A stretch of DNA of 64,000 nucleotides, from contig JANQFK010000018.1 in NCBI GenBank assembly GCA_028277885.1, forward strand, positions 1 to 64,000, given 5' to 3'. The stretch's first letter is position 1. The number at the start of each line of letters is the position of its first letter. A program made the position numbers and the translations under genes. This DNA comes from Myxococcota bacterium. Lineage in GTDB: Bacteria > Myxococcota_A > UBA9160 > UBA6930. Under the pieces are notes generated by a model. It was not told the DNA's origin, did not search any database, and saw only the letters and a list, made by a program, of their open reading frames with translations. Positions 59,482 through 64,000 of this stretch are shown in pieces.

Positions 59482-59592
59482 GCCCAGGTAGCGCGGCGGC
59501 CGCTCCACGCGCAGGCGCAGCCAGGTCCCCAGGGCGAAGCCCGTGAGCAGGGCCACGAGCAGCGCGATCCACAGGCCGCGCGCCAGCCTCAC
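59248..59592 (-). CDS. Possible small membrane protein behind meaB
   Basis: Weakly supported 114-residue frame. The first 40 residues make a believable membrane protein: RGLWIALLVALLTGFALGTW then LRLRVERPPRYLGSLIAPEP. The GTG start overlaps the meaB stop by four bases (GTGA), the pattern used for real genes here. The last 78 residues overlap the adenosyltransferase on the other strand and look like its shadow, so the true protein may be shorter or the frame broken. Function unknown. Confidence 0.4.
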   Translation of the reverse strand: MRLARGLWIALLVALLTGFALGTWLRLRVERPPRYLGSLIAPEPLHVGHAGTGVLETRQHEQQVAQPVEVAQALGPDALAAGQAHRLPLGAPAHRARDVEGRGGRAAPGQHEAA

Positions 59593-60599
59593 GCGCTCCC
59601 GCTTCCCCGCTTGCGCAGCGCCTCCTCGATCTCGCGGCCCAGCGCGTCGGCCAGCGCGAAGGCCGAGGCGTCCGGGTCGGCGTCCACGCGGCGGCGCAGG
59701 GCCTCGCGCCCGCCCAGGGCGGCGAGGCCGAAGCGGCCGTACTCCGCGGCCACGCTCGCCTCCACGAAGGCGTCGCGCCCCCGGCGCCGGCGCCGGGCCA
59801 GCTCGCCCGTGGCCTCGAGGGAGCGGCGGTGGGCGTCGAGGGCGTCGGCGAGCTCGTCGATCCCGGCGCCGTCGCGGGCGGAGACGAGCTTCACCGGGGG
59901 CGTCCAGGCGCCCGCGCCGCGCTCGCCCAGGCCGAGGCCGGCCTCGAGCTCGCCGCGGGTGCGCTCGGCCACGGCACCGAGGTCGGCCTTGTTCACCACG
60001 AAGACGTCGGGCAGCTCGAGCACGCCGGCCTTCATGAACTGGAGCAGGTCGCCGGCGCCGGGCTGGGCCACGAAGACCAGCGTGTCGACCAGGCCCGCCA
60101 CGTCGGACTCGGACTGGCCCACGCCGACGGTCTCCACCACCACGCGGTCGAAGACGCTGGCCAGCACCACCATGCCGGCGCGGCTGGCGTCGGAGAGGCC
60201 GCCCAGGCGGTCGCGCGCCGCCATGGAGCGGAAGAAGACGCCCGGGTCCCGGGCCCCGGCGCGCACGCGGATGCGGTCGCCGAGCAGCGCGCCGCCGGTG
60301 CGCTGGCTCGACGGGTCCACCGCGATCACGCCCACGGTCTCGCCGCGCCCGCGCCAGGTACGCACCAGGGCGTCGAGCAGGGTGGACTTGCCGGCGCCGG
60401 GCGCGCCGGTGAGACCGATCCGCGCCGCGCCGCCGGCCCCGCGCTCCAGCCCGTCCAGCAGCGCGAGCGCCCGGGCGCGCCGGTCGGGCCGGCGGTCGTC
60501 CACCAGGTTGAGCGCCTCGGAGATGGCCGCGCGGTCGCCCGCGCCCAGGCGCTCGGCGAGGTCCGCCGCCTCTCCGCGATCGCCCACGGGCGGGATCAA
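59589..60599 (-). CDS. meaB: MeaB/ArgK-type GTPase, mutase chaperone
   Basis: G3E-family GTPase of about 336 residues that protects or reactivates the acyl-CoA mutase and helps load adenosylcobalamin. Walker A ARIGLTGAPGAGKSTLLDAL, GVIAVDPSSQRTGGALLGDRIRV, VVVETVGVGQSESDV (Walker B) and VVNKADLG (NKxD) are present. TTG 60599 overlaps the mutase stop by four bases (TTGA), so the two proteins are made together. GTG 60587 is an alternative start. Confidence 0.93.
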   Translation of the reverse strand: MIPPVGDRGEAADLAERLGAGDRAAISEALNLVDDRRPDRRARALALLDGLERGAGGAARIGLTGAPGAGKSTLLDALVRTWRGRGETVGVIAVDPSSQRTGGALLGDRIRVRAGARDPGVFFRSMAARDRLGGLSDASRAGMVVLASVFDRVVVETVGVGQSESDVAGLVDTLVFVAQPGAGDLLQFMKAGVLELPDVFVVNKADLGAVAERTRGELEAGLGLGERGAGAWTPPVKLVSARDGAGIDELADALDAHRRSLEATGELARRRRRGRDAFVEASVAAEYGRFGLAALGGREALRRRVDADPDASAFALADALGREIEEALRKRGSGSA

Positions 60600-62590
60600 C
60601 CCGCCTCGTGGGCCTCGCCCACGAGGTCGGCGATCTCGTCCATGATCCGGTTCATGTCGAAGTCCTTCGGGGTGTAGACCCGGCGGACCCCGGCCTCGCG
60701 CAGCTTCGCGGCGTCCTCGTCGGGGATGATGCCGCCCACCACCACCGGCAGGTCGGCGAGCCCGGCCTCGCGCAGGCCGCCCAGCACGTCCACCACCAGC
60801 ACGCCGTGGGAGCCCGAGAGGATCGAGAGCCCGATCACGTGGACGCCCTCGTCCCGGGCGCTCTGCACGATCTCCTCGGGCGTGAGGCGGATCCCCTCGT
60901 AGACCACCTCCATCCCGACGTCCCGCGCGCGCACGGCGATCTGCTCGGCGCCGTTGCTGTGGCCGTCGAGCCCGGGCTTGCCCACCAGGATCTTGAGCGG
61001 CCGGCCGAGCTTCTCCGAGAGCGCGTGGACGCGCTGGCGCACCTTCTCGGTGGCCTCGCTGGCGCTCTCGGGCTCGCGCACCACCACGCCCGTGGGCGCG
61101 CGGTACTCGCCGAAGACCGCCCGCAGGGTGTCGGACCACTCGCCGGTGGTGACGCCGGCGTGGGCGCAGGCGATGGAGGCGGGCATCACGTTGGCGCTGC
61201 CCTTCACGGCGTCGCGCAGGTTCGCGAGCGCGGTCTCCACCTCCTTGGCGTTGCGCTTGCGGCGGAACGCCTCGAGGCGCTCGATCTGGGCGCGCTCGGC
61301 GGCCTCGTCGACCTTCATGATGGCCTCGTCCCCGGCCGTGAGCGGGGACTCCGCGCCCTCGATGAAGTCGTTCACGCCCACCACCGTGGTCTCGCCGGAC
61401 TCGATGCCGTGCAGCCGCGCCGTGTGGGACTCCACCAGGCGCTGCTTCATGTAGGCGTTCTCGACGGCGGCCACGGCGCCGCCCATCTCGAGCACCCGCT
61501 CGAGCTCGGCCCGGGCCTCGGTCAGCAGCTCGGTGGTGCGTGCCTCCACGACCTTCGAGCCCTCGAACAGGTCGCCGTACTCGAGCAGGTCGGTCTCGTA
61601 GGCGAGGATCTGCTGGATGCGCAGGGACCACTGCTGGTCCCAGGGCCGCGGCAGGCCGAGGGCCTCGTTCCAGGCCGGCAGCTGGAGGGCGCGGCAGCGG
61701 GCGTCCTTCGAGAGGGTGACGCCCAGGGCCTCGAGCACGATGCGGATCACGTTGTTCTCGGGCTGGGCCTCGGTAAGGCCCAGGCTGTTCACCTGCACGC
61801 CGTAGCGGAAGCGGCGCAGCTTCGGATCCTCCACGCCGTAGCGCTCGCGGCCGAGCTCGTCCCACAGGGCCGTCATCGCCCGGGCCTTGCACACCTCCTC
61901 GACGAAGCGGATGCCGGCGTTCAGGAAGAAGGAGAGCCGTCCGAAGATCCGCGGCAGCGCCTCGTCGGGGACGTCCTTGCGCGCGCGGGCGGAGTCGAGC
62001 ACCGCGATGGCGTTGGCCATCGAGTAGGCGATCTCCTGGACCGGCGTCGCGCCCGCCTCCTGGAGGTGGTAGGAGCACACGTTCATCGGGTTCCACTTCG
62101 GCAGCTCGTCCACCGTGTAGGCCACCATGTCGGTGATGAGGCGCAGGGACGGCTCCGGCGGGAACACGTAGGTGCCCCGGGACAGGTACTCCTTGATGAT
62201 GTCGTTCTGGGTCGTGCCCTGGAGGAGGCGCGAGTCCGCGCCCTGGCGCTCGGCGGTGGCGACGTAGAGCGCGAGCAGCCAGGCCGCGGTGGCGTTGATG
62301 GTCATCGACGTGTTCATGCGGTCGAGGGGAATGCCCTCGAACAGCGACTGCATGTCGTCGAGGTGGCCGATCGGGACCCCGACCTTGCCGACCTCGCCCC
62401 GGGCCAGGGGGTGGTCGGCGTCGTAGCCGGTCTGGGTGGGCAGGTCGAAGGCCACCGAGAGCCCGGTCTGACCGCGGGCGAGGTTGGTGCGGTAGAGCTC
62501 GTTGCTCGCCTCGGCCGAGCTGTGGCCGGAGTAGGTCCGGAAGAGCCAGGGCCGGTCCTTGCCCGACCTGGAAGGGGAGGAAGGGGACAT
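60596..62590 (-). CDS. Ethylmalonyl-CoA mutase-type acyl-CoA mutase (B12)
   Basis: Adenosylcobalamin-dependent acyl-CoA mutase, single chain of 664 residues. N-terminal catalytic barrel: RTYSGHSSAEASNELYRTNLARGQTGLSVAFDLPTQTGYD, then NPMNVCSYHLQEAGATP. C-terminal B12 domain (from 533): Asp542-x-His544-x2-Gly547 (DGHSNG). The GHSNGAEQ-type motif and HDDMQSLF-like region fit the ethylmalonyl-CoA/MeaA branch rather than methylmalonyl-CoA mutase, whose motif is GHDRGA. It would rearrange ethylmalonyl-CoA to methylsuccinyl-CoA. No crotonyl-CoA carboxylase/reductase in this window, so substrate is inferred. ATG 62590. Confidence 0.93.
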   Translation of the reverse strand: MSPSSPSRSGKDRPWLFRTYSGHSSAEASNELYRTNLARGQTGLSVAFDLPTQTGYDADHPLARGEVGKVGVPIGHLDDMQSLFEGIPLDRMNTSMTINATAAWLLALYVATAERQGADSRLLQGTTQNDIIKEYLSRGTYVFPPEPSLRLITDMVAYTVDELPKWNPMNVCSYHLQEAGATPVQEIAYSMANAIAVLDSARARKDVPDEALPRIFGRLSFFLNAGIRFVEEVCKARAMTALWDELGRERYGVEDPKLRRFRYGVQVNSLGLTEAQPENNVIRIVLEALGVTLSKDARCRALQLPAWNEALGLPRPWDQQWSLRIQQILAYETDLLEYGDLFEGSKVVEARTTELLTEARAELERVLEMGGAVAAVENAYMKQRLVESHTARLHGIESGETTVVGVNDFIEGAESPLTAGDEAIMKVDEAAERAQIERLEAFRRKRNAKEVETALANLRDAVKGSANVMPASIACAHAGVTTGEWSDTLRAVFGEYRAPTGVVVREPESASEATEKVRQRVHALSEKLGRPLKILVGKPGLDGHSNGAEQIAVRARDVGMEVVYEGIRLTPEEIVQSARDEGVHVIGLSILSGSHGVLVVDVLGGLREAGLADLPVVVGGIIPDEDAAKLREAGVRRVYTPKDFDMNRIMDEIADLVGEAHEAG

Positions 62591-62719
62591 GGGGAGCTCC
62601 CGTTTTCGTCGCGGCGCCCTGCCGACCCGCTCCGTGGACGCCGAGCCGGCGAAGAGCGCCGCCGCAAGTAACCGGAAAGCCTAGCGAATTCAAAGCGTCA
62701 CGACTACCCTCGCCCCCTC

Positions 62720-63814
62720 GTGTCGGATTCCTTCCTCTCCCTCGGCCCCGACGGGGCCCTGCGCGCCGTGGAGGCGGCGGGCCTCGCGCCCACGGGCCAC
62801 GTCACGCCGCTCACGTGCCTCGAGAACCGGGTCTACGACGTGCGCCTCGAGGACGCCGGCGTGGCGAGCCACGTCGTGATCAAGTTCTACCGCCCGGGCC
62901 GCTGGTCGCGGGCGGCGATCCTCGAGGAGCACGCGTTCCTGGCGGACCTGCGGCGCGCCGAGGTGCCGGTCTGCGCGCCCCTCGCGTGGGACGGGCGGGA
63001 AGGGCAGGAGGGGCCGGAGGGCCACCGCACCCTGGGCGAGCAGGACGGCCTGCTCTACGCGCTCTGGCCGCGCACCGGCGGGCGCTCGCCCGACGAGATC
63101 CGCGACGACGCGCTCCCGGTCCTGGGCCGGCTGCTGGCGAGGATCCACGCCGTGGGCGCGGCGGGCGAGGCGCCGGCGCGCCCCCGCTACGACGCCGCCA
63201 CCCGCGTGCGCGAGCCCCTGGCCGCCCTCGAGGCCGGCCGCTTCCTGCCCGACGCCTGCGCGCGGCGCTACCGCGCCGCCGCCGAGGCCGTGGCCGAGCT
63301 CTACGAGGCGCGCAGCCGCGGCGTCCCCGTGCACCGCATCCACGGCGACTGCCACCGGGGCAACCTGCTCGAGCGCCCGGCGCAGGGCGACCCCGGGGAG
63401 AGCCGCTGGTTCTTCCTCGACTTCGACGACTTCGGTGTGGGGCCCGCGGTGCAGGACGTGTGGATGCTGCTGCCCGGCCGCGACGCCGAGGCCCTGCGCC
63501 AGCGCGCGCGGCTGCTCGACGCCTACCGAGAGCTGCGCGACTTCGACGACGCCTGGCTGGCCCTGGTCGAGCCGCTGCGCGCACTGCGCTTCGTCTGGTA
63601 CGCGGGTTGGATCGCGCGACGCTGGCACGATCCCGTCTTCCCGGATGCCTTCCCCCACTTCGGCAGCGAGGAGTACTGGGAGCGCGAGACCCGGGACCTC
63701 GAGGACCAGGCCCGGGGCATCGCCCGCGAGGCCGAGGCGCGCGACGCCGGCGGCGCGGCGGCGGGGGACGAGGCGCCGGCCCTCACCAACGAGGACTACT
63801 TCTGGGACCTGTGA
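62720..63814 (+). CDS. srkA: SrkA-like serine/threonine kinase
   Basis: Protein kinase of the SrkA/YihE family (aminoglycoside-phosphotransferase fold), 364 residues. In E. coli SrkA limits stress-induced killing. Motifs: HVVIKFYRPGRWSRAAILEEHAFLADL (ATP Lys and N-terminal lobe), VHRIHGDCHRGNLL (catalytic Asp, Asn) and FFLDFDDFGVGPAVQDVWMLLPG (metal Asp). C terminus WIARRWHDPVFPDAFPHFGSEEYWE is family-like. GTG 62720. Stop overlaps the start of the next gene (GTGA). Confidence 0.93.
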   Translation: MSDSFLSLGPDGALRAVEAAGLAPTGHVTPLTCLENRVYDVRLEDAGVASHVVIKFYRPGRWSRAAILEEHAFLADLRRAEVPVCAPLAWDGREGQEGPEGHRTLGEQDGLLYALWPRTGGRSPDEIRDDALPVLGRLLARIHAVGAAGEAPARPRYDAATRVREPLAALEAGRFLPDACARRYRAAAEAVAELYEARSRGVPVHRIHGDCHRGNLLERPAQGDPGESRWFFLDFDDFGVGPAVQDVWMLLPGRDAEALRQRARLLDAYRELRDFDDAWLALVEPLRALRFVWYAGWIARRWHDPVFPDAFPHFGSEEYWERETRDLEDQARGIAREAEARDAGGAAAGDEAPALTNEDYFWDL

Positions 63815-64000
63815 GCGGCGAGAGCGCGGCCCAGCGGGCCTGGGTGCTGGCCCTCGCGGGTGCGCTGGTGCTCCTCGGCCTCGCCTGCGGGCTCCAGAAG
63901 ATCCGCAGCTTCGACTACTGGTGGCTGCTGCGCACCGGCGCGCTCATCGCCGAGACCGGCGCCGTTCCCAAGGTGGACGTGTTCACCTACACGGTGAACG
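63811..64000 (+). CDS. Membrane protein, 5' end only
   Basis: Partial frame, 63 codons, cut by the window edge. GTG start overlaps the srkA stop (GTGA). A short soluble lead (SGESAAQRAW) is followed by a hydrophobic helix VLALAGALVLLGLACGL and the motif SFDYWWLLRTGALIAETGAVPKVDVFTYTVN, a pattern typical of large polytopic membrane proteins with a first periplasmic loop acidic/aromatic motif, some of which are GT-C glycosyltransferases. Product cannot be named from this part. Confidence 0.75.
   Translation, partial: MSGESAAQRAWVLALAGALVLLGLACGLQKIRSFDYWWLLRTGALIAETGAVPKVDVFTYTVN

Overview
The window is a stretch of very GC-rich chromosome with almost no spacing between genes. I recognise about 68 protein genes, one insertion sequence and no tRNA, rRNA or CRISPR array. 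Many starts are GTG or TTG, and at least 16 gene junctions are four-base NTGA stop/start overlaps. PEP-CTERM protein, ethylmalonyl-CoA-mutase-type acyl-CoA mutase with MeaB, paired M16 peptidases, a deltaproteobacterial-looking CcmH and a large sugar-surface locus suggest a Gram-negative of the broad deltaproteobacterial/Myxococcota kind. That placement is inference from gene content; I see no marker gene that fixes the lineage.

Layout. 1-1.2 kb: an IS1/IS1595-like insertion sequence. 1.2-6.3 kb (minus strand): citrate synthase, a PabC-like class IV aminotransferase, a TIGR01777 epimerase and an ArnT-like glycosyltransferase. 6.3-12.3 kb: two unknown or TPR proteins, SUI1 and CoA-binding proteins, an active/inactive pair of M16 peptidases and a PEP-CTERM protein. 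12.3-20.7 kb: a TetR regulator with twin palindromic operators, a di-iron protein, RidA, a secreted subtilisin and PEP carboxylase. 20.7-26.5 kb (minus strand): a WYL regulator, EF-P, and a ParA/acyltransferase/epimerase operon, then a lipoprotein. 26.5-45.3 kb: a glycan locus with at least seven glycosyltransferases or sugar-active proteins, methyltransferases, two LPS-kinase-like proteins and a CDP-6-deoxyhexose pathway (rfbF, rfbG, C-methyltransferase, rfbC). 45.3-49.1 kb: EtfBA and a metallo-hydrolase/Rieske/alpha-beta-hydrolase operon. 49.2-54.4 kb: a second epimerase/acyltransferase module with patatin, a degenerate phosphodiesterase, NUDIX and DUF1232. 54.4-64 kb: thioesterase, glyoxalase II, PD-(D/E)XK nuclease, serine acetyltransferase, Mrp-like ATPase, CcmH, cobalamin adenosyltransferase, MeaB, acyl-CoA mutase, SrkA-like kinase and the start of a membrane protein.

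How parts work together. The acyl-CoA mutase, its GTPase chaperone MeaB and the adenosyltransferase form a B12 acyl-CoA module (the adenosyltransferase is convergent with the other two), and EtfAB and citrate synthase fit the same central carbon metabolism. The CDP-sugar genes feed the glycosyltransferases around them. Two loci pair an NAD-dependent epimerase-like protein with an unusual lysophospholipid acyltransferase, one led by a ParA ATPase and the other followed by a patatin; this looks like a duplicated, poorly described membrane module.

The least expected non-coding signal is a family of multi-hairpin intergenic elements (near 11.4, 20.7, 21.8, 55.6 and probably 46.3 kb) whose arms differ by paired changes that keep the stems intact, sitting at gene ends and in two cases read into the C terminus of a protein. 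The only gene-free stretch over 300 bases is 25561-26018; the rest of the window is essentially coding.
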